From contig NC_007799.1 in assembly GCF_000013145.1 (NCBI RefSeq), positions 124,001 to 188,000 of the forward strand: a DNA stretch of 64,000 nucleotides, given 5' to 3'. The translations under genes and the position numbers were made by a program. The DNA comes from Ehrlichia chaffeensis str. Arkansas (GTDB taxonomy: Bacteria > Pseudomonadota > Alphaproteobacteria > Rickettsiales > Anaplasmataceae). The number at the start of each line of letters is the position of its first letter. Within the stretch, counting starts at the first letter, position 1. Below the pieces are notes generated by a model, which was not told where the DNA came from, made no database searches, and saw nothing but the letters and a program-made list of their open reading frames with translations. Below, in pieces: positions 10,076 through 19,398 of the stretch.

Positions 10076-10768
10076 TTATAGTGTTCTAGCTAATGTAATA
10101 ACTCTAACTTCTTTTGCGCCTGATTCAATGAGTTTATGTGTACAGGTCCTGACTGTTATTCCGGTTGTGATGACATCATCAACAAGTAGTATAATTTTAT
10201 TATTAATTAAATGTTGATTTTTTACTGTAAAAGATTTTGTAATATTCTTTTCTCTCATTTTACTAGATAGATTATATTGTGGGATTGTATCTACGATCCT
10301 TTCCAATACAAAAGTTTCTATAGGTATATTACAATATTTACTTAGGGCCCTAGCAAGGAGAGTAGCTTGATTATATTTTCTTTGTCGTAACCTTTTTTTA
10401 TGTACAGGTATGGGTATTATAGTAGTAACATTGTTAAATAAATCTGGATTCTGATTGTACATCCACTTCCCATAAGTTTTGACATGTAATGTATTGTCAG
10501 AGAATTTCAGATTTAGAATCATATTTTTACTGTGCTTATTGTATGAAAATACAGATTCTAATTTTGTAAATTTTGGTGGATTAGGCACACACTTTCCACA
10601 TATTGATACTTTATTTGGTAGACTACACCCACATGCAATGCAATAGTTGTCACATAAAAAATTTATATTACTTTTACATGTACTGCATAAGTCGTGGTTA
10701 GAAGAAATTACACATTCACAATTTGCGCATGTCTTAGGAAAAATTATGTTAAAAATTTTCCCTAGCAC
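10076..10768 (-). CDS. comF: ComF family phosphoribosyltransferase-like protein
   Basis: Member of the ComF/GntX family, linked to DNA uptake in competent bacteria but of unclear biochemical role. The 230-residue protein has an N-terminal cysteine cluster (CANCECVISS, CSTC, CIACGCS, CGKC) that looks like two zinc ribbons, then a phosphoribosyltransferase domain with the PRPP-binding motif ILLVDDVITTGIT near residues 193-205 and RQRKYNQATLLARAL. It lies 4 bases downstream of dapE, so the two are probably co-transcribed. No other competence gene is in the window. Confidence 0.88.
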   Translation of the reverse strand: MLGKIFNIIFPKTCANCECVISSNHDLCSTCKSNINFLCDNYCIACGCSLPNKVSICGKCVPNPPKFTKLESVFSYNKHSKNMILNLKFSDNTLHVKTYGKWMYNQNPDLFNNVTTIIPIPVHKKRLRQRKYNQATLLARALSKYCNIPIETFVLERIVDTIPQYNLSSKMREKNITKSFTVKNQHLINNKIILLVDDVITTGITVRTCTHKLIESGAKEVRVITLARTL

Positions 10769-10772
10769 TTAG

Positions 10773-11918
10773 CTACTGAGATATATTAAAAAACTGCTTT
10801 ATGAACTCTTCGTATATGTTAGCCAGTTTGTTTATGTCATCTACAGATGTATTTTCGTTTATTTTATGTGCGGTATCATTTTTTAATCCTAGCTCAATCA
10901 CAGGACAAAAATCTTTTATAAACCTTGCATCTGATGTGCCACCAGATGTACTTATTACTGCAGTTTCCCCAGTTGTCTTTTTTATGGCTGCAGATAGCAT
11001 ATCAGAATATTTGTCAGGGTAATTAATGAATGGATCTCCAGATAATGATGTAAATATTTGGTATTTTTGTGTTGTTTCAGCACAAATATTGTTGATTATA
11101 TTAAATAATGATTCAGAGGTGTGTATATTATTATATCTAATGTTAAGATGAGCGGTAACTGTGCCTGGAATAACGTTATTTGCTGTATTTCCCACATCAA
11201 CAGATGTAATTTCGCAATTTGAAGGTTGAAAATATTCATTCCCTTCATCGAGAACTGTATTGTTTATTTTATGTAAAATGTTGATCATATCATTTATTGG
11301 ATTTTGTGCAAGGTGTGGATAGGCAACATGCCCTTGTACACCATTACACACTATCTTGAAATTGATTGACCCTCTACGACCTATTTTTATAGTATCTCCT
11401 ACAGAGGATTTACTTGTTGGTTCTCCAACTAAACAGTAATCAATTTTTTTATTATTATCGGTTAGCCATTTCAATATTGCAGGTGTCCCATATTTAAAAT
11501 GGTTACCTTCTTCATCTCCAGAAATCATTAGACTAATAGCACCATTTACTTGATTGAAATCTATTCTTGATACTGCTGCTATGAAGGCGCATATGGCAGA
11601 TTTCATATCAACAGCTCCACGCCCATATAGAATGTTATCTTCTATGTGCCCAGAAAAAGGGTCAAATTTCCATTTTTCTAAGTCTCCTGTTGGGACTACA
11701 TCTGTATGTCCTGCAAAACATAGATTAGGATGACCATTTCCTAATTGTGCATATAAATTACATACTTGCACTTCATCATTTCCAAAAGTTAAAACATTAC
11801 ATGTGAATCCATATTGTGATAGAGTGTTTGATAGAAAGTCTATGGCACCGTTATCTGTTGGAGTAATGCTAGGGAAGGATATTAATTCTTGGGATAATAT
11901 TACTGGGTCAATAGCCAT
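10773..11918 (-). CDS. dapE: Succinyl-diaminopimelate desuccinylase
   Basis: Zinc M20-family hydrolase that converts N-succinyl-LL-diaminopimelate to LL-diaminopimelate, for lysine and peptidoglycan precursors. The metal ligands and catalytic residues are visible: His71 and Asp73 (AGHTDVVPTGD), Asp104 (GRGAVDMKS), Glu136-Glu137 (SGDEEGN) and the C-terminal His in DTAHKINE. The GGTSDARF motif is typical of DapE rather than ArgE. Normal length at 381 residues. Presence in Ehrlichia agrees with a retained diaminopimelate route. Precedes comF by 4 bases. Confidence 0.96.
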   Translation of the reverse strand: MAIDPVILSQELISFPSITPTDNGAIDFLSNTLSQYGFTCNVLTFGNDEVQVCNLYAQLGNGHPNLCFAGHTDVVPTGDLEKWKFDPFSGHIEDNILYGRGAVDMKSAICAFIAAVSRIDFNQVNGAISLMISGDEEGNHFKYGTPAILKWLTDNNKKIDYCLVGEPTSKSSVGDTIKIGRRGSINFKIVCNGVQGHVAYPHLAQNPINDMINILHKINNTVLDEGNEYFQPSNCEITSVDVGNTANNVIPGTVTAHLNIRYNNIHTSESLFNIINNICAETTQKYQIFTSLSGDPFINYPDKYSDMLSAAIKKTTGETAVISTSGGTSDARFIKDFCPVIELGLKNDTAHKINENTSVDDINKLANIYEEFIKQFFNISQ

Positions 11919-12359
11919 AGATAAACCTATATAGAATATATATTTATTGTATTCTTGTTGTAATACACTGTCAATATTACTACTTCGTAGTTTAGGTCGT
12001 TGTAAATGTTGCTATGATTTTGTATGTAGTTATAAACTACTCTTTAATAATATGCTGATTATTGGTTTGTTTATATATAGATAACTCAATTTTTATGTAG
12101 TGAAATATAATTATATTTTACTCTTTAAATTATATTAGTTGTTGAATTATTATGTAACATTTGTTGGTTTGTGTGGCAGAGGTTGTGGTGGACATTGTGT
12201 TATATGGAATGGCTTATAGTTTTATATGCTCTAACTTTTACATTAGAATTAACTGTTAAGTTATTATATGTAAGTGGTTAGTTATGCTTTATTCAAAACA
12301 TATATTACAAGCTTTTTTGAGAGTTGTGTAGGGTATCGTTATTCTCATTCTAAATCAGA
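11919..12359. other. Gene-free region between dapE and the kefB-like gene
   Basis: About 440 bases, very AT-rich. No open frame, RNA gene or clear hairpin found. Probably contains the dapE promoter. Confidence 0.4.
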
Positions 12360-14066
12360 TTATTCATCTTCTTTATTTTTTACAGCATCATAATTTACCA
12401 TTCTAAATCTGTCTTTCAATAAAGAAATAGCATGGTTACTAAACCCGTTGTTACTCAATGCTACAGCACCTAATTGTAATCCTACTTCATATGTTTCAGG
12501 GATTAAATAGTGAGCTCCAAGCTCTTTGTATATTTCAACATTGCTTAAGTCAGGCAACCTTACGATGATTATTATATGTGGAAAGTTCTTTGCAACAAGG
12601 GAAATAATCTTTTTTATAGTAACTTCGTTGTTGATTGCTATGATGATCATTCTAGCTCGTGATATTGCCATAGACTGTAAAGTATTTAGTTTTGTCAAAT
12701 CCCCGAGGTATACAGGGAATCCTTCGTCTATTCCATCTTTAACAATTTTTGGTTGAATGTCAGATGCAATATAGTTTACGTGTTCTGCAACTAGTACTTT
12801 TGCAACCATGCGTCCTACTCTGCCGAAACCTACTACTATAACGTGTTGGTCTAAGTCTTTTGTATCTAAGATAAGCTCTTGAGAATTTAAAGATATTTTC
12901 TTTTTAGTAATTAATTTTGATATCCAATCCCCTAATGTTGCCAGTAATGGGGTGAAAGCCATAGTAACTGTTGTTATCATCATGAGAGTTTGCGCTAGGT
13001 CGCTGGATAGTACGTTTTTTTCTGCTGCAAGACCAAATAAGATAAAAGCAAATTCTCCACCTTGAGATAATAATAACCCAGCCTGTATTGCTGCTGCAAG
13101 TTGAAATCTAAAGAACCTGCATAATATAAAAATTATAAAAGATTTGAGTGCTATGAGAGATATAGAGGCTAATGTTATTATAGGGAGTTTATTCAGTACA
13201 AACTTAATGTCAATTGACATTCCTACTGTCATGAAGAACAACCCTAGTAATAGCCTTTTAAATGGGAGGACAACTTGTTCTACGTCATGTCTATACTCAG
13301 TTTCTGCAACAAGAAGTCCTGAAACGAATGCTCCCAGTGCCATTGATAAATTAAAGTTTTCTGTAATAAAAGCTGCTCCTAAAACAATCAACAATGTCGT
13401 GGCTATGAAAATTTCATTGCTTTTCATTGCTGCAATAGTATTGAATAGAGGTCTAAGCAATAACCTCCCTGTGATGAAGATTAAAGTTAAGGCAATTGCT
13501 GCTTTTACAAAAGAGTATAATAGTGATATGGGGATACTATGATGTGATTCCCCTGTTAACAGTGGTAATAATACAATTAATGGTACAACTGCAAAATCTT
13601 GTAATAATAAAACTGCTATTGATAGTCTACCAACTTGAGTAGATTGATATCCTTTTTCTTGTAATACTTGTAGTACTATTGCTGTTGAAGAAAGGGCTAG
13701 GGCTCCTCCTATAATAATAGATCCTTTGGAATCTACACCAAACTGACTTGAAATATACCATATTGCTAATGCTGTTACTATGACCTGTAATGTCCCAAAG
13801 CCAAAGACATGCAATCGCATGGCAATTAATCTTTCAAATGTGAGCTCAATACCTATTAGAAATAGTAGAAAAACTACTCCAAATTCTCCGAGATTCTGTA
13901 TAATGACAGATGATTCTACTAAATTTAAACCATTTGATCCAATAAGGGTTCCTGCAACGAAATATCCTAATACGGGACTAATATTCAACTTCCAAAATAG
14001 TACAACTATTACTATGGCTGCTGAAAGGAGTGTGATGATGTCTAGTAAATACTTGGAATCGTGCAT
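12360..14066 (-). CDS. CPA2-family cation:proton antiporter with RCK domain (KefB-like)
   Basis: Inner membrane monovalent cation:proton antiporter, probably potassium efflux. The 568-residue protein has about twelve hydrophobic segments over residues 1-390 with family motifs (GYFVAGTLIGSNGL, GALALSSTAIVLQVL, SQGGEFAFILFGLA). A cytoplasmic TrkA-N/RCK nucleotide-binding domain starts at about residue 405 with a Rossmann motif VIVVGFGRVGRM. It resembles KefB/KefC and the plant KEA proteins; which ion it moves cannot be told from sequence. It ends 13 bases before nothing on its own strand and begins 13 bases after the stop of the thioredoxin-like gene, suggesting co-transcription and possibly a redox link. 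Confidence 0.92.
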   Translation of the reverse strand: MHDSKYLLDIITLLSAAIVIVVLFWKLNISPVLGYFVAGTLIGSNGLNLVESSVIIQNLGEFGVVFLLFLIGIELTFERLIAMRLHVFGFGTLQVIVTALAIWYISSQFGVDSKGSIIIGGALALSSTAIVLQVLQEKGYQSTQVGRLSIAVLLLQDFAVVPLIVLLPLLTGESHHSIPISLLYSFVKAAIALTLIFITGRLLLRPLFNTIAAMKSNEIFIATTLLIVLGAAFITENFNLSMALGAFVSGLLVAETEYRHDVEQVVLPFKRLLLGLFFMTVGMSIDIKFVLNKLPIITLASISLIALKSFIIFILCRFFRFQLAAAIQAGLLLSQGGEFAFILFGLAAEKNVLSSDLAQTLMMITTVTMAFTPLLATLGDWISKLITKKKISLNSQELILDTKDLDQHVIVVGFGRVGRMVAKVLVAEHVNYIASDIQPKIVKDGIDEGFPVYLGDLTKLNTLQSMAISRARMIIIAINNEVTIKKIISLVAKNFPHIIIIVRLPDLSNVEIYKELGAHYLIPETYEVGLQLGAVALSNNGFSNHAISLLKDRFRMVNYDAVKNKEDE

Positions 14067-14079
14067 AGAAAGCTCTTAA

Positions 14080-14676
14080 TTAGGTTACAAACTTATAATC
14101 CTGAGACTTCCACTTTATGGAGCAACCAATACTTGGTTTTTGATTTTCAGGTGATTCACCTGTTTTTGAAATTAATTTCATAGCATTAAATAAATCTCTG
14201 TCTTCTTGTTTACTGTTCATCTGGTTTTTCCCTGAAGCATCAAATCTTCCTCTATAGCACAATTCTAATTTATTGTTAAATCCGAAAAAATCAGGTGTAC
14301 ACACAGCACCATAATTCCTTGCAACTGTTTGGTTTTCGTCTATTAGATATGGGAAGTCAATACTATGTTCTTGTGCAAAATTGATCATATTATCAAATGA
14401 ATCTTCCGGATAAGTAATAGTATCATTTGGCATAATTGCTACAGTGTAAATATTATAATCGTTCTTTAATGTGTTCACATCATACACCAGATTGTTTATT
14501 ATTGCCTTAACATAAGGACAGTGATTACATATAAACATTATCAATAAACCATTACCTTTATGACAGCTGCTTAGGTTGTATAAATTGCCATCTATAGATT
14601 TCAATAAAAAGTCTTTAGCGATAAACTTTTTATTTACCGGAGGGGTATTAAGCGCTACCATAACTATATTTCTCAA
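14080..14676 (-). CDS. Thioredoxin/peroxiredoxin-fold protein
   Basis: A 198-residue AhpC/TSA-like redoxin with motif FICNHCPYVKAI at residues 49-60 (Cys50 and Cys53). This CxxCPYVKA pattern marks a widespread thioredoxin-family group of unknown exact substrate. No signal peptide, so probably cytoplasmic. The later segment DFFGFNNKLELCYRGRFD matches the family. It lies immediately upstream of the KefB-like antiporter gene (13-base gap). KefB/KefC in enterobacteria respond to glutathione adducts, so a redox connection is conceivable but is only an inference here. Confidence 0.82.
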   Translation of the reverse strand: MRNIVMVALNTPPVNKKFIAKDFLLKSIDGNLYNLSSCHKGNGLLIMFICNHCPYVKAIINNLVYDVNTLKNDYNIYTVAIMPNDTITYPEDSFDNMINFAQEHSIDFPYLIDENQTVARNYGAVCTPDFFGFNNKLELCYRGRFDASGKNQMNSKQEDRDLFNAMKLISKTGESPENQKPSIGCSIKWKSQDYKFVT

Positions 14677-14762
14677 ACTATAAACAACAAAACTTTATGC
14701 ACTACTTTATTCTAAAATACAATCTTTTAAAGTCAAATTTAATTATACTGAATTTGCGAAAA

Positions 14763-15197
14763 TTACATAAAAGGTTTTACTACAACCATAATCACAATAA
14801 CTATTATTAGTAGAGTTACAGACTCATTCAGACATTTAAAGTATAATAAGGACTTAGTGTTGCTTTTTGTGACAAAATCTCTTCTATGTTTAAATAGCAT
14901 CATATGTATTATACACATTAATATAACACATGTTACTTTTATCTTAAACCATAAGAAGTGATATGCTTCTGTCATAAAAGCTAAAATTACACCAAGAACT
15001 ATACTAGAAATCATGGATGGGTTAATTATATAGAATAATAACCTTTTTTCCATAGTATTAAGTAAACTATAGCTATCAGAATGTAGAGCAACTTGCACGT
15101 GATATACGTATAATCTGGGCAGATATAGCATACCAGCCATCCAAGTAATAATTGATATTATGTGGAACGCTTCAACCCAATGTTCATAGTCTATCAT
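14763..15197 (-). CDS. hemJ: Protoporphyrinogen IX oxidase HemJ
   Basis: Membrane enzyme of heme synthesis that oxidises protoporphyrinogen IX to protoporphyrin IX (formerly UPF0093). The 144-residue protein has four hydrophobic segments. The N-terminal pattern YEHWVEAFHIISIITWMAGMLYLPRL carries the conserved histidine and arginine; KRLL and a later FYIINP fit the family. HemJ is the usual form in alphaproteobacteria that lack HemG and HemY. The gap to the next minus-strand gene is 86 bases. Confidence 0.93.
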   Translation of the reverse strand: MIDYEHWVEAFHIISIITWMAGMLYLPRLYVYHVQVALHSDSYSLLNTMEKRLLFYIINPSMISSIVLGVILAFMTEAYHFLWFKIKVTCVILMCIIHMMLFKHRRDFVTKSNTKSLLYFKCLNESVTLLIIVIVIMVVVKPFM

Positions 15198-15711
15198 TGT
15201 AGGAACCAGTATATGAAAACCCTTCTAAGTATACATTATATGTAATATTCTTCAGAATACAATTAGAATATTTATAATAAATGTGTAAGTTTTTATATTA
15301 TTTCATAACATCATGACTTTTTCAATGAATACATTTAAGAATAGTTTTTGAATGTTTATATTGTTCAAAAGGTAAGTGATATTTTGTTTAAAATGTTGAT
15401 GCAAGTTTTTAATAATAAACTATATTGCTAAAATATTTTTAATATGCTTATTAAATGCAAATTTATGTGTTTGGGTAAAGAGTTTTGTTTAATAAAATTG
15501 CTATAATAAACTTAAAATATAATTATTGTAGATTATGACTAAAATATCAATAGTTATATAAAAGCACTGATTAAAAACACAAGATTTATTGTGTGGTTTA
15601 TTATGATAAGGTATATTTGTTATGAGTCCAATGACTCTAATGTTTGAATCCAGTTATAAATATGAAAGAACTTGGAATATTTTAAAGTGTTAAAGATTCT
15701 GATAGTCATAA
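15198..15711. other. Gene-free region between hemJ and pdhB
   Basis: About 510 bases, extremely AT-rich. No open frame or RNA gene seen; a short CACAA/TTGTG inverted repeat near 15578-15593 is too weak to interpret. Confidence 0.4.
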
Positions 15712-16710
15712 TTATCTATAATTGCGAATACATAAAGCACGTGCTGCTTCTAGTATATCTTCAATTTGTGGTAATGCTAACTTTTCAAGGTTTGTAGCAT
15801 AAGGTAATGGTACATCTTTTCCAGTTATTCTTATCATTGGTGCATCTAAATCATCAAATGCATATTCCATTATCAATGCTGCTATTTCAGATCCTATGCC
15901 TGAATATGGCCATCCTTCTTCTATGCTAATAATTTTGTTTGTTTTTTTAATAGAACGTAATATTGTTTCTGTATCAAGAGGGCGTAGCGTTCTTAAGTCT
16001 ATAACCTCTGCATTTATACCTTCTTTTGCTAAAAGTTCTGCTGCTTCTAGTGCGAATTTAACTTGTAGGGAAAACGCTGTTATTGTGATATCAGTTCCTT
16101 CCTTGACTATAGCTGCTTTCCCAATTTCGGTTATATAGTCTGATGTTGATACTTCATTTGGTATTTCATGCTTATGTCCATATGCGATCTCATTTTCAAG
16201 AAATACAACAGGATTTAAATCCCTTATAGCTGCCTTTAATAGACCTTTACAATCTGCTGCAAAATATGGGGATACTACTTTTAATCCAGGGATGTGTGCA
16301 TACCATGAAGCATAACATTGAGAATGTTGTGCTCCTACTCTTGCTGCTGCACCATTGGGGCCTCTAAATACAATAGGACAGTTCAATTGTCCTCCAGACA
16401 TGTAACTAGTTTTAGCTGCTGAGTTAATAATTTGATCTATTGCCTGCATAGCAAAGTTGAAAGTCATGAATTCTACAATAGGTTTCAGTCCCGCAAATGC
16501 AGCACCTACCCCTATCCCAGCAAATCCATGTTCAGTTATGGGAGTATCTATGACTCTATCAGGGCCAAATTGTTCAAGTAATCCTTGGGTCACTTTGTAT
16601 GCACCTTGATATTCACCTACTTCTTCTCCCATAATTAGTACTGTATGGTCGCGTTCCATTTCTTCACGTATTGCTTCGCATAGTGCTTCTCGTACAGTTA
16701 AAGTTCTCAT
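15712..16710 (-). CDS. pdhB: Pyruvate dehydrogenase E1 component, beta subunit
   Basis: Beta subunit of the alpha2beta2 E1 enzyme that decarboxylates pyruvate for the pyruvate dehydrogenase complex. The 332-residue protein starts [17 protein letters not shown], has [29 protein letters not shown] and the conserved [16 protein letters not shown], and the C-terminal transketolase domain with [10 protein letters not shown]. There is no N-terminal lipoyl domain, unlike the longer Rhizobium-type PdhB. The alpha subunit is not adjacent, consistent with split pdh genes in Anaplasmataceae. Confidence 0.96.
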   Translation of the reverse strand: MRTLTVREALCEAIREEMERDHTVLIMGEEVGEYQGAYKVTQGLLEQFGPDRVIDTPITEHGFAGIGVGAAFAGLKPIVEFMTFNFAMQAIDQIINSAAKTSYMSGGQLNCPIVFRGPNGAAARVGAQHSQCYASWYAHIPGLKVVSPYFAADCKGLLKAAIRDLNPVVFLENEIAYGHKHEIPNEVSTSDYITEIGKAAIVKEGTDITITAFSLQVKFALEAAELLAKEGINAEVIDLRTLRPLDTETILRSIKKTNKIISIEEGWPYSGIGSEIAALIMEYAFDDLDAPMIRITGKDVPLPYATNLEKLALPQIEDILEAARALCIRNYR

Positions 16711-17201
16711 AATTTGGCAATCTTGATAACAATCTTGAATAAATTATATGTAAAAAAACACATATGCAAATACAATTTACTAACTTGTATTTATTTTACT
16801 AGGATGAAGCGTAAAAAAGTTAAGACTAATAGAATTTACTCTGAGTTATATGTAATACATATTCTGCTATGTTAAGTAATTAATTTTTATTATCAATAAA
16901 TTTAATCCTAGTAGTTTAATTAATATACTTGAGCTATTTTATTTATTAGATGTGGTAGATTGTGGGTATATTTTACGATATGAAAGTTGAAGTAAACGTA
17001 TAATACATTTTCTGTGTTGTTTATTAATAATTAAAAATGATGAAGAGTTTTCAGTTAGTATGACTTGTATAATAATACATGGTGTGTACCAGTGATTGCA
17101 TATTGAAAAATGGTTTGGAGTTTGTAATTATCACAAAATAGCTAAGATATAAGTATATAATGCTATAGAATAAAGAATCTAGTATGTATTAGTTGTATTT
17201 C
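16711..17201. other. Gene-free region upstream of pdhB
   Basis: About 490 AT-rich bases. It should contain the pdhB promoter. No open frame, repeat or RNA gene seen. Confidence 0.4.
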
Positions 17202-19220
17202 CTAGGAAGTATATGTTCCTGGCATATTTCTTGTTGCTGCTATGTCTGTTGGGTTGCTTACAGTAGTTTCAACAAGGTTGTTAGGTGTTTTAATATGATA
17301 GTACAACATAGCCCCTATAAATGCTATTGCAGCAATACAAAAAATACTAATTACTGTTATTGATTTTATATTTTCCATCTCGCTACTAACATAACACCGA
17401 AGAGGAAATAAAACTCCTATAATGCTACATATTGTCAATGTGCTGATAGTTATGTATGCAATAATGAGATTTCTTTTTGAGTGCTGTATATTTGTTGACC
17501 TATATATTTGTGTACGTTTTACAGGTTTTATAGTTTTTCTTAATGCAGATATGTCTTCTTGTATTCTTGCTATGTAACTATTGTCTTGGACAATAGATGG
17601 TAGAAATTCCCGTTGTCTTTGTATGTCTGGTTCTATAGTTGATGATGTAGCACCTGAAGTAGAAGCTTGTACCTGACTAAGTGTTGGAGTGGTAGTAGAT
17701 AGTGATGTATCCTCTGTTGTTGGTGTAATGTCATCTGAAATAGGGGTTAGAGGCTGTATTTGACTAGGTCTTGAAGTGGTAGGATGTGATAGTAAGTCTG
17801 TTGTTTGTAGTTGTGTTGTGGTCTGTAAGCTTGGTTGTGATGTGTGTTTCGTGAGTTTGTGTCTTGTTATTAATTCAGGATGTTGTGTAGATTCAGGAGT
17901 AGTTATTTGATCATCTTGTGTAGCAAAAGATATTGAATTTACTGTACTTATTTGTTGTGATATATTCTGACTGGGAATTATATGTAAATATATATCGTAT
18001 GAATTGAGGCATGCTTTAACTATATCCGAAGTGTTCTTTTTGGAAAATGCTCTGGAAACAGAATGGTAAGATATGTTACATACAGTGCATAATAATTTTT
18101 TGATGTTAGTATGAGTGTTAAGATCTGGAAATTCGAACCTTGGTTCTAGTGTAGTGTTATGTGTAATAGTTATATCTTTTTTTAATGAAAATTCTAGTGA
18201 TAGTGCTAGGTGTTGCGTACCGTATAAGGTACTAAAAGTAAATATATAGTTGTGTATTTGATTACAAAACGTTTCTTCTGTTAAATTATGGCAAGTGATT
18301 TTATAAGTTACTGCATCGCTGGATGCTGTTGGTTGTTTGTGACATGTTAAAGAACATTCTTGAGGGTCGGGTAATGTGTTAAATGCTTGAGAATCGATTT
18401 TGTATATTGTAAAGAGATCTAGATAATTATATTGAGTGCTGCATAATCGTTTAATAAAGTCTGTAGCTGATGTTCTACATTGTGGATCAGATGTTGTTAT
18501 GCATGCTGATATTGATGCGTTGGATTTTTTATTTTGTGGGTCTTTAACATGAATCACAGCTAGCTTCAAGTCTTTTGGTTGAGAATCAGGAATTAATGTA
18601 GTTGTTGGTGAGTTATTGTATAACTCTATGATAGAATAAAGTTTGTATATTCCCTTTACAGTAGGTAAATTAGTAGCTAGGTTATTGTTTAATGTATTTA
18701 TGTCGAATGGTATATTAAATATTGTATCAAAAGATAAAGTTAATTGTTGATTCAGTCCTATTATAGGATGTTTACTGAGTTCATTAGATAGAAGGCTGCT
18801 AATAATAGATTTCAATGCACTTGTAATTGTTATTTTATCAAAAGAAGTTTGTGATAAAATTGTAGATGGTAGTATTGTTTCGCTTTCTGTTGTATTGTTG
18901 ACACGTATTTTAAAGTGTAACGGTTGTTGTGTTAGTGATGGCGCGTCACCAGCTGAATTTGAATAATATGGAAGAATAAAATTTTTTGTAACATAAAATT
19001 CTAAAAAGTTGCACAAAGCTTGCGAAATTCTACTTATAGTAATAGGCTTGTTCTCTTCTACATGATGTAATGTGTAAGATATTTTCAGTGAGTCTTGATG
19101 TACTTTGTGTGATATATTATGTGAAAATTCTGGGAGAATTGATTCCCCTAGTGCTGCGATAACGATACTATTGTCTGGATTGATAGTGTTAGATTCTTGT
19201 AATTCTGGAGATGTAAGCAT
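17202..19220 (-). CDS. Large C-terminally membrane-anchored protein, unknown function
   Basis: I do not recognise this 672-residue protein; probably specific to Ehrlichia. Residues 1 to about 440 are a soluble region rich in Ser, Thr, Asn and Ile with no known motif. About 450-540 is a low-complexity Thr/Ser/Pro/Gln linker (for example LSTTTPTLSQVQASTSG). Two hydrophobic helices follow near 585-607 and 622-645, with a short polar tail, so the bulk could face the cytoplasm or the outside with a C-terminal hairpin anchor. No signal peptide at the N terminus. Its ATG is only 31 bases past the 3' end of tRNA-Leu on the same strand. Confidence 0.8.
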   Translation of the reverse strand: MLTSPELQESNTINPDNSIVIAALGESILPEFSHNISHKVHQDSLKISYTLHHVEENKPITISRISQALCNFLEFYVTKNFILPYYSNSAGDAPSLTQQPLHFKIRVNNTTESETILPSTILSQTSFDKITITSALKSIISSLLSNELSKHPIIGLNQQLTLSFDTIFNIPFDINTLNNNLATNLPTVKGIYKLYSIIELYNNSPTTTLIPDSQPKDLKLAVIHVKDPQNKKSNASISACITTSDPQCRTSATDFIKRLCSTQYNYLDLFTIYKIDSQAFNTLPDPQECSLTCHKQPTASSDAVTYKITCHNLTEETFCNQIHNYIFTFSTLYGTQHLALSLEFSLKKDITITHNTTLEPRFEFPDLNTHTNIKKLLCTVCNISYHSVSRAFSKKNTSDIVKACLNSYDIYLHIIPSQNISQQISTVNSISFATQDDQITTPESTQHPELITRHKLTKHTSQPSLQTTTQLQTTDLLSHPTTSRPSQIQPLTPISDDITPTTEDTSLSTTTPTLSQVQASTSGATSSTIEPDIQRQREFLPSIVQDNSYIARIQEDISALRKTIKPVKRTQIYRSTNIQHSKRNLIIAYITISTLTICSIIGVLFPLRCYVSSEMENIKSITVISIFCIAAIAFIGAMLYYHIKTPNNLVETTVSNPTDIAATRNMPGTYTS

Positions 19221-19251
19221 ATAAACTGATTATAAGTTATAAAAAAGCAAG

Positions 19252-19335
19252 TGCCCGAAAGAAGAGTTGAACTTCCACAATCGTAATAATTACTAGCACC
19301 TGAAGCTAGCGCGTCTACCATTCCGCCATTCGGGC
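19252..19335 (-). tRNA. tRNA-Leu (CAG)
   Basis: Minus-strand cloverleaf of 84 bases with 7-pair acceptor stem GCCCGAA/TTCGGGC and discriminator A at 19252. The anticodon arm is CTAGC-TTCAGGT-GCTAG, giving anticodon CAG. A variable arm of class II size and GTTCAACTC in the T loop confirm tRNA-Leu. CCA is not encoded. It lies 31 bases upstream of a large protein gene on the same strand. Confidence 0.95.
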
Positions 19336-19398
19336 ATATAGTAGTTGATTTATTAACAATTATACTATAACATGTTAATTTTATCAAATTAAATCTGT

